Of a stretch of DNA of 32,261 nucleotides, positions 8,108-16,976 are shown in pieces. The position numbers were made by a program, and so were the translations under genes. Each line of letters starts with the position of its first letter. The first letter of the stretch is position 1. Source of the stretch: Chloroflexota bacterium (lineage in GTDB: Bacteria > Chloroflexota > Dehalococcoidia > Lucifugimonadales > UBA1127); the NCBI GenBank assembly GCA_028873745.1, contig JAPPNT010000168.1:1-32261 (forward strand), given 5' to 3'. The notes beneath the pieces were generated by a model. It saw nothing but the letters and a program-made list of their open reading frames with translations, was not told the DNA's origin and made no database searches.

Positions 8108-8144
8108 AAGGCCGCCAGTCCGCGCTCCGCTGGACGGCGGCCTT
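8108..8144 (+). terminator. Rho-independent terminator after the A-type carrier gene
   Basis: AAGGCCGCC (8108-8116) pairs with GGCGGCCTT (8136-8144), and an inner GTCC/GGAC extends the stem across one unpaired base. The T stretch is short. It lies 19 bases after the stop at 8089. Confidence 0.6.
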
Positions 8145-8165
8145 TGTATATGCAAGGGAGAGGGA

Positions 8166-9242
8166 ATGCGGCCAACGCCACTCCATGAGTCCCAAGAAAA
8201 GCTCGGTGCACGGTTTGCAGACCTGGCCGGGTGGGCCGTTGCGAGTCGTTTCGACGACGTGAGAGACGAATACGAGGCGGCACGCACAGGCGCGGCCATC
8301 GCCGACGTTTCACATCGCGGGCGCATCGTTGCGCGGGGCAAGGACACGCTCGACCTGCTGAACCGGCTGAGCACGAACCTTGTCGACCCGCTGCCGGAGG
8401 GCGCGGGGCAGACGACCGTCATCACAACCGGCAAAGGGCGCGTCCACGACTGGATCACCGTGCTGCCCTGGGGGGAGCATTTCCTGTTGTTGACCTCGCC
8501 GGAGCGCCGGACGGAAGTCGCCGAATGGATCGACATGTTCACCTTCGAGGAGGACACGACGCTGGAGGACGTTACCGAGTCGACGGCAACGGTGTCGATT
8601 CTGGGTCCCCCCGCGGAGTCCGTGGTGGCGCAACTGCTCGACGTCCAGGTTGCCCCGCAGGCGCTCGGATGCGCCATCGCTGCGTGGCAGGGCAGCGAGG
8701 CGCTCGTCGTGCGGACTGATTCGACTGGTCAGCCCGGATTCGACATAGTCGTGCAGGCCGAGGCGGCGGAGGCGTTGTGGGACGCGGCCATCGGTTTCGG
8801 CGCGACGCCGGTGGGGCAGCAGGCGTTGGAGGCGTTGCGCATCGAGGCTCGTGTGCCGCGATGGGGCGATGAGTTCACGGACGACAACAACCCGTTGGAG
8901 GCGGGGCTGCTCGGAGAGGTCTCGTGGACCAAGGGATGCTACACGGGGCAGGAAGTTGTCGCGCGGCTGTACAATTACCACCGGATACAACGGTTCATGG
9001 TGGCCATCGAGGTGCCCTCGAACGCAGACATCATGGCGGGCACGGTCTTGATGGCCGACGGCGTGTCCGTTGGCCGGTTGACGAGCGTGTCGTCGATTGC
9101 GCACGATGGCGTGCAGGCGGCGCTGGCGTCGATCCGCTCGGGGCACGCAGCCGTAGGGACGACGCTCCACGTGGGCGAGAGCGGGCCGCCTGTCTCAATC
9201 ACCTGGGCCCCGGAGGAAGCGCAACAGGGTGCGGCGGCTTAG
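8166..9242 (+). CDS. ygfZ: YgfZ/GcvT-fold folate-binding protein
   Basis: The 358-residue protein has the GcvT-like fold, and the YgfZ signature K-G-C-x-x-G-Q-E is present at residues 256-263 (KGCYTGQE) with the key Cys258. YgfZ proteins bind tetrahydrofolate and help assemble or repair certain Fe-S enzymes. A good ribosome binding site (AAGGGAGAGGG) precedes the ATG. The gene lies downstream of an A-type Fe-S carrier, which fits that role, and 26 bases upstream of the molybdenum hydroxylase subunit gene. A true GcvT is encoded separately at 17422, so this is the maturation paralogue and not the glycine cleavage enzyme. Confidence 0.9.
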   Translation: MRPTPLHESQEKLGARFADLAGWAVASRFDDVRDEYEAARTGAAIADVSHRGRIVARGKDTLDLLNRLSTNLVDPLPEGAGQTTVITTGKGRVHDWITVLPWGEHFLLLTSPERRTEVAEWIDMFTFEEDTTLEDVTESTATVSILGPPAESVVAQLLDVQVAPQALGCAIAAWQGSEALVVRTDSTGQPGFDIVVQAEAAEALWDAAIGFGATPVGQQALEALRIEARVPRWGDEFTDDNNPLEAGLLGEVSWTKGCYTGQEVVARLYNYHRIQRFMVAIEVPSNADIMAGTVLMADGVSVGRLTSVSSIAHDGVQAALASIRSGHAAVGTTLHVGESGPPVSITWAPEEAQQGAAA

Positions 9243-9268
9243 CTTCGACATAAGTATTGGAGGCTGAC

Positions 9269-11596
9269 ATGGCAACCAACGGCAGCGGCAACGGGAACTA
9301 CTCCAACGGCTACAGCGTTGTGGGGACCCGACCCATCCGCCACGACGGCGTCGACAAGGTCACGGGCAACGCGCGGTTCAGCGCGGACGTGAACCTGCCG
9401 GGCATGCTGTACGGCAAGGTGCTGCGCAGCCCGCACAGCCATGCCGTCATCAGGTCCATCGACACGAGCCGCGCCGAGGCGTACCCCGGTGTCCGCGCCG
9501 TGATGACTGCCAATGACCTGCCGCAGCTCTCCGGCCTCGTCGAGGACCTGGTGGAGGGTTCGCTGCACAACTTCCGCTTCCTGAGCAACAACGTGATGGC
9601 GCTGGACAAGGCGCTGTACAAGGGCCACGCCATCGCAGCCGTGGCGGCCACGAGCGCCGCGGCCGCCGAACAGGCACTCGATCTCATTGACGTAGACTAC
9701 GGGGTCTTGCCGGCAGTGACCGACGCGCGGGAGGCCCTGAAGCCCGGCGCGCCCATCCTGCACCCACGGCTGATGACGATGGAAACGGCGTACGTTCGGG
9801 CCGGCGGTTATCGCGCAGAGGGCGAGGACGGACAGGAGACGAACCTCGCCAACCGGTTCGAGTTCAGCATGGGCGACCTGGAGCAGGGCTTCGCGGAGGC
9901 GGATGCGATCGTCGAGCGCGAGGTGCACACGTCGCCGGTCCACCAGGGCTATATCGAGCCGCACGCGGCCACCGCGCACTGGGGGCCGGACGGCAAGCTG
10001 ACCATCTGGTCCAGCAGCCAGGGGCAGTTCATGGTGCGCGAGCAGACCTCTCGGCTGCTGAACATCCCGATTTCCACCGTCAAGGCGATCCCGATGGAGA
10101 TTGGGGGCGGGTTCGGCGGCAAGCTGCTGGTTTACCTGGAGCCTGTGGCCGCCATCCTGTCGCGGAAGGCGGGACACCCCGTCAAGCTGCAGATGAACCG
10201 CACCGAGGTGCTGGAGGCGACGGGCCCTACGGCAGGGGCGCACATCCGCGTGAAGATGGGCGCGACCCGCGACGGCAAGATCACTGCCGCCGAGGGCCAC
10301 CTTGTGTACGAGGCGGGCGCATTCCCGGGTTCGCCGGTGTCAGGTGGGTGCCAGTGCATGTTCTCGCCTTACGTCATCCCGAACGGCTACATCGAGGGGA
10401 TCGACGTGGTGGTAAACCGGCCCAAGAGCGCCGCGTACCGGGCGCCCGGCGTGCCGGCGGCGGCATTTGCAGTCGAGACTGTGGTGGACGAGCTCTGCGA
10501 GAAGATCGGCATGGACCCGCTGCAGTTCCGGCTCATCAACGCGGCACGCGAAGGCGAGCGGCGGCTGACCGGCCCCGCATTCGGCAGCGTGGGCATGGCG
10601 GAGACGGTCGAGGCTGTGCAGGCGCACGACCACTATCGCTCGACACTGGACGGCAAGTGGCGCGGGCGCGGCGTGGCCGCGGGCTTCTGGGGCAACGGCA
10701 CGGGGCCGTCGACGGCCATCGCCGCCGTCAATCCTGACGGCACAGTGAGCCTCGTCGAGGGCTCGCCGGACATCGGAGGAACGCGGGCATCGGCAGCGAT
10801 GCACCTGGCCGAGCAGCTCGGCATCCCCGCAGAGGACGTGAAGCCGACGGTGGCCGACACGGACTCCATCGGCTACACATCGAACACGGGCGGCAGCTCC
10901 GTCACCTTCAAGACGGGCTGGGCGTGCTACACGGCCGCCGAGGACATCAAGCAACAGATGATTGCACGCGCCGCCAAGATGTGGGACGTCAGCGAGGACG
11001 ACGTGGTGTACGAGGGCGGCATCGTCAAGCACCGCTCGGACAGCGCACTGACGAGGTCGTTCAAGGAGATGGCGGCGCAGCTCAATGCGACGGGCGGCCC
11101 CATCACGGGCAAGGCGTCCGTTAACCCGCGAGGGCAGGGCGCGACCTTTGCCGTGCACGTGGTCGACGTCGAGGTCGACCCGGAGACAGGGAAGGTCGAG
11201 GTGCTGCGGTACACAGCGGCGCAGGACGTGGGGCAGCCTATCCACCCCAGCTACGTCGAGGGACAGATCCAGGGCGGCGTCGTGCAGGGCATCGGCTGGG
11301 CGCTGAACGAGGAGTACTACCTGGACGCCGAGGGCAGAATGGTCAACTCCAGCTTCCTGGACTACCGGATGCCCATCGCGCTGGACGTGCCGCTGGTAGA
11401 GACGTTGCTGGTGACCGTTCCGAGTCCGGGCCATCCGTACGGAGCGCGCGGTGTCGGCGAGGTGCCCATCGTGCCGCCGCCGGCTGCCGTTGCGAACGCC
11501 ATTTACCACGCAACCGGTGTGCGGATGATGGACCTGCCGATGTCGCCAGTGAAGGTGCAGAAGGCCATTGCTGAGAGCGGGGCGGCGGTAGGCTAG
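9269..11596 (+). CDS. Molybdopterin-binding subunit of a xanthine dehydrogenase-family hydroxylase
   Basis: The 775-residue protein is full length for the large subunit (CoxL/XdhA type) and starts with the fold's first domain (GTRPIRHDGVDKVTGNARF). Cofactor motifs are GGGFGGK (about residue 280), AYRAPG (about 389) and GARGVGE near 725-731, whose Glu is the expected catalytic base. The AYRAPG loop differs from the AYRCSFR of true aerobic CO dehydrogenase, so CO oxidation is unlikely; hydroxylation of an aromatic, aldehyde or N-heterocycle is more plausible. The ATG at 9269 follows GGAGG by five bases. The [2Fe-2S] and FAD subunits that normally accompany it are absent from the flanks. Its stop overlaps that of the convergent fabL gene. 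Confidence 0.9.
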   Translation: MATNGSGNGNYSNGYSVVGTRPIRHDGVDKVTGNARFSADVNLPGMLYGKVLRSPHSHAVIRSIDTSRAEAYPGVRAVMTANDLPQLSGLVEDLVEGSLHNFRFLSNNVMALDKALYKGHAIAAVAATSAAAAEQALDLIDVDYGVLPAVTDAREALKPGAPILHPRLMTMETAYVRAGGYRAEGEDGQETNLANRFEFSMGDLEQGFAEADAIVEREVHTSPVHQGYIEPHAATAHWGPDGKLTIWSSSQGQFMVREQTSRLLNIPISTVKAIPMEIGGGFGGKLLVYLEPVAAILSRKAGHPVKLQMNRTEVLEATGPTAGAHIRVKMGATRDGKITAAEGHLVYEAGAFPGSPVSGGCQCMFSPYVIPNGYIEGIDVVVNRPKSAAYRAPGVPAAAFAVETVVDELCEKIGMDPLQFRLINAAREGERRLTGPAFGSVGMAETVEAVQAHDHYRSTLDGKWRGRGVAAGFWGNGTGPSTAIAAVNPDGTVSLVEGSPDIGGTRASAAMHLAEQLGIPAEDVKPTVADTDSIGYTSNTGGSSVTFKTGWACYTAAEDIKQQMIARAAKMWDVSEDDVVYEGGIVKHRSDSALTRSFKEMAAQLNATGGPITGKASVNPRGQGATFAVHVVDVEVDPETGKVEVLRYTAAQDVGQPIHPSYVEGQIQGGVVQGIGWALNEEYYLDAEGRMVNSSFLDYRMPIALDVPLVETLLVTVPSPGHPYGARGVGEVPIVPPPAAVANAIYHATGVRMMDLPMSPVKVQKAIAESGAAVG

Positions 11597-12363
11597 AGCG
11601 CGAGGGACATCCCACCGTCTACGACGATCACCTGGCCCCGAATCATCGCGGCGGCGTCACTGCAGAGGAAGGCTACCGCTTTGGCGAGATCCTCGGCTGT
11701 GAGGAGCTCACCGCCGGGGGTCTTGGAACGGGCCGTGGCGAGCATTTCTTCGCGGTTGGGGAAATGCTCCAAGGCGTCGGTCTGCACGTAACCGCCGGAG
11801 ACTGCGTTCACCGAGATGCCCAGCGGCGCAAGCTCAACGGCCATGTAGCGCGTCAGGGCCTCAAGGGCCGCCTTCGACACGCCCACGGACGTGTAGTTGG
11901 GGAAGACGCGGCCGGCGCCCAGGCTGCTGATGTTCACCACGCGGCCGCCCTCCTTCATCAGGGGGACGGCTTCTTTTGTGCAGAGCCATGGCGCCTTGGA
12001 GTTGATGTTCAGCGTCCAGTCCCAATGCTTCTCCTCGAGCTCCAGGCCCGGCCGGTTCACGCCCGACGCAGCGTTGTTCACGAGGATGTCGAGGCGGCCG
12101 AAGCGGTCGCGGACGCCGTCGAAGAGTTTGCGGACCTGCTCGGGCTCGGCGAGGTGGGCAGCGACGCGGAGGCACTGTACGCCGAGAGCCTCGATCTCCT
12201 GCTGCGCTGCGCGGGCCTCGGCGTGGTTGCGGAAGTAGTTGACGACGATGTCCGCGCCGAGAGTGGCGAGCTCTCGGGCGATGGCGCGCCCGATGCCGCG
12301 CGACGCGCCTGTGACGAGCGCGACGCGGCCCGCAAAGGGCTTGCCGCCGTCGGTGGTGGTCAT
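11593..12363 (-). CDS. fabL: Enoyl-ACP reductase of the FabL type
   Basis: This 256-residue short-chain dehydrogenase has the cofactor motif TGASRGIG (residues 18-25). The active-site pair is spaced Y-x6-K (Tyr157 and Lys164 in NYTSVGVSK), as in enoyl reductases, not Y-x3-K as in ketoreductases. Long stretches resemble the Bacillus FabL: NNAASGVNRPGLELEEKHWD, NINSK, VSKAALEALTRYMAVEL, NAVSGG, TDALEHFPNRE and MIRGQ. It should reduce trans-2-enoyl-ACP with NAD(P)H in the last step of fatty acid elongation. The gene starts five bases after the stop of fabG, so it is probably read by coupled translation. It is the last gene of the lipid block. Confidence 0.9.
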   Translation of the reverse strand: MTTTDGGKPFAGRVALVTGASRGIGRAIARELATLGADIVVNYFRNHAEARAAQQEIEALGVQCLRVAAHLAEPEQVRKLFDGVRDRFGRLDILVNNAASGVNRPGLELEEKHWDWTLNINSKAPWLCTKEAVPLMKEGGRVVNISSLGAGRVFPNYTSVGVSKAALEALTRYMAVELAPLGISVNAVSGGYVQTDALEHFPNREEMLATARSKTPGGELLTAEDLAKAVAFLCSDAAAMIRGQVIVVDGGMSLAL

Positions 12364-12368
12364 AGCGA

Positions 12369-13115
12369 CTAGGAGATCACCAGACCGCCATCCACCGCGA
12401 TGGCCTGGCCGGTGATGTAGCTGGCGGCGTCTGAGGCGAGGAAGCCGACAATGCCGGAGATCTCTTCCGGCTGGCCGAAGCGCCCGACGGGCACCCGGTC
12501 CATGATGTACTTCTTGAGCTCCTGCGGGAGGTCCTCGACGATATCGGTCTCGACGTAGCCGGGGGCGACACAGTTGACGGTGACGTTGCGGGACGCGACT
12601 TCCTTCGCGACGCTCTGGGTGAAGCCGACGAGGCCCGCCTTCGCGGCCGCGTAGTTCGCCTGTCCCTGGTTGCCACGCAGGCCGACCACGGAGCCGATGT
12701 TGATGACCCTGCCCCAGCGTCCCCGCACCATCATGCGGATTGCCGCCCGGGTGCAAAGGAAGACACTCCGCAGGTCCAGATCGACGACGCTGTCCCAGTC
12801 CTCGTCGCTCATGCGCATGAGGAGGGAGTCCTTGATGATGCCGGCGTTGTTCACGAGGATTTCAACAGAGCCAAAGGCTTCGGCGGCCTGCGCGAACAGT
12901 CGCTCGACGTCCTCGCCCCTGGTGACGTCGGCCTGCAGCGCGACGGCCTGCGAACCGGCCTCCTCGACGCGCTTGACCACCTCGGCAGCGGCGTCGGCGT
13001 TGCTGACGTAGTTCACGACGATGCGCATGCCCTGGGATGCAAGCTGCAGCGCAATCGCCCTGCCAATCCCTCTGGACCCTCCGGTAATCAGGGCCACCCG
13101 GCCGTCTGATGCCAA
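12369..13115 (-). CDS. fabG: 3-oxoacyl-ACP reductase
   Basis: The 248-residue ketoreductase has TGGSRGIG at residues 11-18, NNAG at 89-92 and the triad Ser142, Tyr155, Lys159 (Y-x3-K in NYAAAK). The C-terminal DGGLVIS ending and VPVGRFGQPEEI are typical of FabG. It reduces 3-oxoacyl-ACP with NADPH. The start is TTG with GGAGA upstream, 19 bases after the plsX stop. It lies between plsX and fabL, so two of the four elongation-cycle enzymes are encoded side by side. Confidence 0.92.
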   Translation of the reverse strand: MASDGRVALITGGSRGIGRAIALQLASQGMRIVVNYVSNADAAAEVVKRVEEAGSQAVALQADVTRGEDVERLFAQAAEAFGSVEILVNNAGIIKDSLLMRMSDEDWDSVVDLDLRSVFLCTRAAIRMMVRGRWGRVINIGSVVGLRGNQGQANYAAAKAGLVGFTQSVAKEVASRNVTVNCVAPGYVETDIVEDLPQELKKYIMDRVPVGRFGQPEEISGIVGFLASDAASYITGQAIAVDGGLVIS

Positions 13116-13134
13116 GTCAGTTCTCCAGTCTCTT

Positions 13135-14163
13135 CTAGCTTGCGGTGCGCGCCCGCAGCGCGTTCAGCTCATCTTCCAGCTTGCCGATCAGGCCGGTGTC
13201 ACATAGGCGGGCCGCGGTGCTCACCGCGCGGGCTATGCCGGCGGCGCTGGAACGCCCGTGCCCGACGACGACGTTGCCCTTGATGCCGAAGAGCGGCCCG
13301 CCGCCGTTGTACTCGGTGCGGTTGAGCAGGTCGTAGAGGTCACGGCCGATGGCAGCGGCGTCCTCGCCGGATACGTGGCCGGAGAGGCGCTCCGTAACGT
13401 ACTTCGACAGGCCGTCGCCGAGGCCCTCGATTGTCTTGAGCAGGATGTTGCCGACGAAGCCGTCGCAAACGACGACGTCGGCCTTGCCAGCGCCAAGGTC
13501 GTGGCCCTCGACGTTGCCGACGAAGTTGAGGCCGCTGGCCTGGAAGAGCGGGAAGGCTTCACGGGTCTGCCTGTTGCCCTTGCTCTCCTCCTCGCCCACG
13601 CTGAGGATGCCCACGCGCGGTTCAGCGACCTCCAGGTACGTGCGGCTGAAGGCGACGCCCAACGCGGCAAAGTCGACGAGCTGAGACGGCCGGCAGTCGA
13701 TGCTGCTGCCGAGCTCCATGAGGACGGTGTTGGGCGCGTAGCCGATGATGGGGCCGCCGAGGGCCGGACGCTCAAGGCCCTCCATCATGCCGAGGAGCAG
13801 GGCACTGGCGGCCATCGTCGCGCCGGTGGAACCCATCGTGACAAAGGCATCCGCAATGCCTTCCTTCACCATACCTACGCCAACGAGGGCGGATGCCTTC
13901 GGCTTGGCTCGCAGGGCCTGCATAGGGGACTCGCTGTCGAGGATGACGCCTTCCGAGGGGATGAGTTTGATGGGAAGCCCCTGCCCGGCCTGACGCTCAA
14001 GCTCGGGCTGGACGGCCTCGGGGTCGCCGACGAGGAGCACGGCAACACGGCCGCGGGCCTCCGTGACGGCGGCGACAGCGCCGGCAACAGTTTCAGGCGG
14101 ACCGTAATCACCGCCCATAGCGTCCAGCGCAATACGCAGGGGTTGTGCGGGTGAGTTCGTCAT
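13135..14163 (-). CDS. plsX: Phosphate acyltransferase PlsX
   Basis: The 342-residue protein begins LRIALDAMGGDYGP, the PlsX signature, and contains MGSTGATMAAS, VLMELGSSIDCRP, GNVEGHD and CDGFVGNILLKTIEG. PlsX makes acyl-phosphate from acyl-ACP for phospholipid synthesis. The frame is open from 14199, but the ATG at 14163 has a GAGGAG site directly upstream and fits the family N-terminus. It leads the plsX-fabG-fabL unit and has its own promoter just upstream. Confidence 0.95.
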   Translation of the reverse strand: MTNSPAQPLRIALDAMGGDYGPPETVAGAVAAVTEARGRVAVLLVGDPEAVQPELERQAGQGLPIKLIPSEGVILDSESPMQALRAKPKASALVGVGMVKEGIADAFVTMGSTGATMAASALLLGMMEGLERPALGGPIIGYAPNTVLMELGSSIDCRPSQLVDFAALGVAFSRTYLEVAEPRVGILSVGEEESKGNRQTREAFPLFQASGLNFVGNVEGHDLGAGKADVVVCDGFVGNILLKTIEGLGDGLSKYVTERLSGHVSGEDAAAIGRDLYDLLNRTEYNGGGPLFGIKGNVVVGHGRSSAAGIARAVSTAARLCDTGLIGKLEDELNALRARTAS

Positions 14164-14209
14164 CGGCTCCTCGCGCAGCAGGCGGCCCTGCCAAGTCAAT
14201 GATGGGCGG

Positions 14210-14239
14210 ATTATACGAAGCCTCGGTCAGGAATGGCAA
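14210..14239 (-). promoter_or_regulatory. Sigma70 promoter of plsX-fabG-fabL
   Basis: On the minus strand, TTGCCA (14239-14234) and a perfect TATAAT (14215-14210) are 18 bases apart, giving a leader of about 40 bases to the plsX ATG. This separates plsX-fabG-fabL from the upstream MFS gene, although read-through is possible. Confidence 0.7.
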
Positions 14240-14268
14240 GAAGAGGCGAGAACAGCGGCCGCCGCAGT

Positions 14269-15552
14269 CTATGCGGAGGCGCGGTCGAGGGCTTGCTGGG
14301 TGGTGATGCCGACGATGCGGACCTGGTGGAGGAGCAGCACGGAGACCGCAACAACCGCAACCACGCCACCGCCAAGGGCGACGGCGAACTGCGGGCTCAC
14401 CCAGTCGGCGACGAGGCCCGCCTGGAGGCCACCGAGGGGCAGGAGGCTCCAGGTGAGGCTGTAGATGCTGAACACGCGGCCTCGCAGGTGGTCGGGAACG
14501 AGGGCCTGCAGTGAGGTCTGCACCATGACCATGTAGAACGTCGACGCCGCGCCTCCGACAAAGAGCGCGGCCAGCGAAAGCGGGTAGCTGGTCGAAACGG
14601 CGAAGACGACGACCGTCGCGCCGAAGGCCACCGCGCCGCTCACGAGCCAGAGGCCCTTGTTGCGGGACTTGCTCATCGCGGCGGCCACCAGCGCCATCAC
14701 GATCGCTCCAACGCCCGCGACGGCGTGCATCTGGCCGAGGCCCTCCGGCCCAACCTCCAGTATGTCCGTCGCAAAGATGGGCATGAGGATGATGAAGGAC
14801 ATGCCAAAGAAGCTGTTGAGGAAGGTCAGGCCGATGAGCACGGCGAATATCTGGTTCCTGACCACGTAGCCGATGCCCTCGATGAGGTTCTGGACCATGC
14901 TGCCGTGTGCTGCGCGGGGGATGGGCGGCACGCGGATCATCGACATTGCCACGACCATGAACGCGAAGCCGATGGATGCTAGGAAAAGGGCGGGGGCGGA
15001 GCCGACGCTCGCGATGAGGGCCCCCGCGATGAGCGGGCCGACGACGCGCGTGCCCTGCCAGACGATGGAGTTCAGGGCGACGGCGTTCATCAGGTCCTTT
15101 CGCGCGATGAGGTGCGGGTAGAGGGCCTGCCGTGCGGGGTTGTCGAACGCCTGCGCGCCGGCGATGAGGAAGGACAGCAGGAGGATGTTCCAATATGCAG
15201 CCACGTCGAGGGCAACGAGCAGGCCCATGACTGCGAGCAGCACACCGATGGTTGTGGACACCAGAAGGATGAGGAGCCGCTGGTCGAACCGGTCGGCGAT
15301 GACGCCGCCGTAGAGGTTGAGGAGGATGGTGGGGGTCGCCGTGACGAGGCCGAGAAAGGCGAGGCCCTTCGGATCGCCGGTGATGTCCCAGATCAGCCAT
15401 CCCTGGATGACAAGGAGCATCTGAAAGCCGGTGATGGAGAAGAGGAGGCCGGTGAAGTAGAGGCGGTAGTTGCGGTGGTGCAGGGCGGCGGTGAGGGTTG
15501 TGAGACGCTCTTTGAGTGTGGGCTTTCGTTCGGTCGTGGTCTGGGCTTCCAT
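14269..15552 (-). CDS. MFS exporter (MFS_3/EntS-like)
   Basis: The 427-residue protein has about 12 hydrophobic spans after a polar N-terminus (residues 1-27). RNYRLYFTGLLFSITGFQM, the loop GVIADRFDQR and AFDNPARQALYPHL are characteristic of the EntS-like MFS_3 group of exporters of siderophores or drugs. It differs clearly from the two OFA-type transporters at the left. The ribosome binding site before the ATG is weak. It sits between plsC and plsX within the lipid block on the same strand; whether it moves a lipid-related compound is unknown. Confidence 0.85.
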   Translation of the reverse strand: MEAQTTTERKPTLKERLTTLTAALHHRNYRLYFTGLLFSITGFQMLLVIQGWLIWDITGDPKGLAFLGLVTATPTILLNLYGGVIADRFDQRLLILLVSTTIGVLLAVMGLLVALDVAAYWNILLLSFLIAGAQAFDNPARQALYPHLIARKDLMNAVALNSIVWQGTRVVGPLIAGALIASVGSAPALFLASIGFAFMVVAMSMIRVPPIPRAAHGSMVQNLIEGIGYVVRNQIFAVLIGLTFLNSFFGMSFIILMPIFATDILEVGPEGLGQMHAVAGVGAIVMALVAAAMSKSRNKGLWLVSGAVAFGATVVVFAVSTSYPLSLAALFVGGAASTFYMVMVQTSLQALVPDHLRGRVFSIYSLTWSLLPLGGLQAGLVADWVSPQFAVALGGGVVAVVAVSVLLLHQVRIVGITTQQALDRASA

Positions 15553-15593
15553 CCGTGCTGCTTCGCGACAACGCCCAGTCGGTATAGGGCCGT

Positions 15594-16265
15594 CTAGGTT
15601 GCCGGTTCCGGCCCTGGCTGGGCGTTCCTCCCGTATACGCCATGATAGCGTTCAGGCAGGCAGGCCGCAATGCGGACCATAACGCTGTCCATGAGCTCCT
15701 TGAGCTGCTCCGGCTCCATCCTGCCCTTCACGTCCGGAAGCGTGAACGGCTCGCCGATGGTGACGGAGATGTTGCCCGTCGGGACGGCGACGCGCCAGAT
15801 GGGGCCGACGCTCTCCGACCCCGCGATGCCGACCGGCAGGATGGGCGTCTGCGTCTTGACGGCCATCAGGGCGACGCCCGGCACGCCCTCCTGCAGTCCG
15901 AGGTCCGGGTTGCGGTGGGACTCCGGGAAGACGACGACGGCACGGTCCTCACGCAGCAGCTTGCGCATCCAGAGGAGGGCCTCGATGTCCTTGCCCTGCT
16001 CCTCCGGGTTGAGGGCATAGGCGCCATACGTGCGCAGGAACCAGCCGATGACGGGCTTGAAGAGCCCTCGCTTGGCGATGAAGTTGAGGCGGCGGGGGAG
16101 GCTCGCGCCGAGGAGCGGTGGGTCGAGGTTGCTCAGGTGGTTGGCGGCGACGAGCAGCGGGCCGGACATCGGCACGTTCTCGGTGCCGGTGACCGTCCAG
16201 TTGGCGAAGAGGCGCAGGGCCCCTCGCATCATCGTGTTGGAGACGGCGTACGTCTTGTCAGGCAT
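15594..16265 (-). CDS. plsC: 1-acylglycerol-3-phosphate acyltransferase
   Basis: The 223-residue enzyme has the acyltransferase motif H-x4-D (NHLSNLDP, His43 and Asp48) and the second motif in the variant form FPESHR (about 113-118) instead of FPEGTR, followed by VPGVALMA and ILPVGIAGSE. It acylates lysophosphatidic acid to phosphatidic acid at the membrane. The start at 16265 is chosen because its ATG overlaps the cmk stop by eight bases, a typical coupled arrangement; the frame is open further upstream into cmk. It works in the same pathway as PlsX, encoded 1.4 kb downstream on the same strand. Confidence 0.9.
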   Translation of the reverse strand: MPDKTYAVSNTMMRGALRLFANWTVTGTENVPMSGPLLVAANHLSNLDPPLLGASLPRRLNFIAKRGLFKPVIGWFLRTYGAYALNPEEQGKDIEALLWMRKLLREDRAVVVFPESHRNPDLGLQEGVPGVALMAVKTQTPILPVGIAGSESVGPIWRVAVPTGNISVTIGEPFTLPDVKGRMEPEQLKELMDSVMVRIAACLPERYHGVYGRNAQPGPEPAT

Positions 16266-16935
16266 TCCCGCTACGCTCCGCAGCCAACTCAATCACCCTC
16301 TCAACGACCTGGTCTATTGTAAGGCTGTCCGTGTCAATGACCACAGCGTCCTCCGCCGGGCGCAGTGGGGACGCCGCCCGGTGGGAGTCAATGTAGTCGC
16401 GATCCTTGAGCGCGGCCTCGACGGCCTCCAAAGAGGTCTCCTTGTCCGTTCCCGCGCGCTCCGCGTGGCGGCGCTTGGCGCGCTCCTCCACGCTTGCCAG
16501 GAGATACGCCTTCACGTCCGCGTCCGCGAGCACGACGGTGCCGATGTCGCGGCCGACCATGACGATGGGGCCATCGGCGGCGACGGCCTGCTGCTTCGCA
16601 ACAAGGACGCGGCGCACACCGGCCATGGCTGCGACGCGGGACACGACGCCCTCAACCTCAGGGTCGCGCAGGCGGTCGGTGATGTCCTCGCCGTCGAGCA
16701 GGACGCGGGTACCCTCGGGGCTGTCGCCGAGGGAAAGATCGGAGTCGGAGGCGCACGTCGTCAGCGCGTCGTCTTCGATGGGAACGCCGTTGCGGAGGGC
16801 GGAGAGGGAGACGGCACGGTACATAACACCGCTGTCCAGGAACCGGAATCCCAACGCGTCCGCGACGCGCCGTCCGACAACGGTCTTGCCTGAGGCCACG
16901 GGCCCGTCGATGGCGATGGTGGCGACCTTCGGCAC
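16258..16935 (-). CDS. cmk: Cytidylate kinase
   Basis: The 225-residue enzyme matches the usual length. The P-loop is IDGPVASGKT, followed by FLDSGVMYRAV; VGRDIGTVVLADADVKAYL and the Arg-rich RAKRRHAER lid complete the signature. It phosphorylates CMP and dCMP. The start is GTG at 16935 with GAAGAGG upstream; the longer open frame to 17052 has no family similarity. The cmk-plsC neighbourhood is common in bacteria. The gene is 41 bases downstream of a small membrane protein gene and overlaps plsC. Confidence 0.94.
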   Translation of the reverse strand: MPKVATIAIDGPVASGKTVVGRRVADALGFRFLDSGVMYRAVSLSALRNGVPIEDDALTTCASDSDLSLGDSPEGTRVLLDGEDITDRLRDPEVEGVVSRVAAMAGVRRVLVAKQQAVAADGPIVMVGRDIGTVVLADADVKAYLLASVEERAKRRHAERAGTDKETSLEAVEAALKDRDYIDSHRAASPLRPAEDAVVIDTDSLTIDQVVERVIELAAERSGNA

Positions 16936-16976
16936 CGTACCTCTTCCGTGTGAGGGTGGGGACTGCCAGGACGCCG

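Noticed and set aside
9269..11596. Aerobic CO dehydrogenase large subunit (coxL)
   Set aside because: The active-site loop is AYRAPG, not AYRCSFR, and no coxM or coxS genes lie nearby.
14108..15670. A 520-codon minus-strand frame overlapping the MFS exporter in another frame
   Set aside because: It is Arg/Pro/His-rich without membrane segments, a frame shadow of the transporter.
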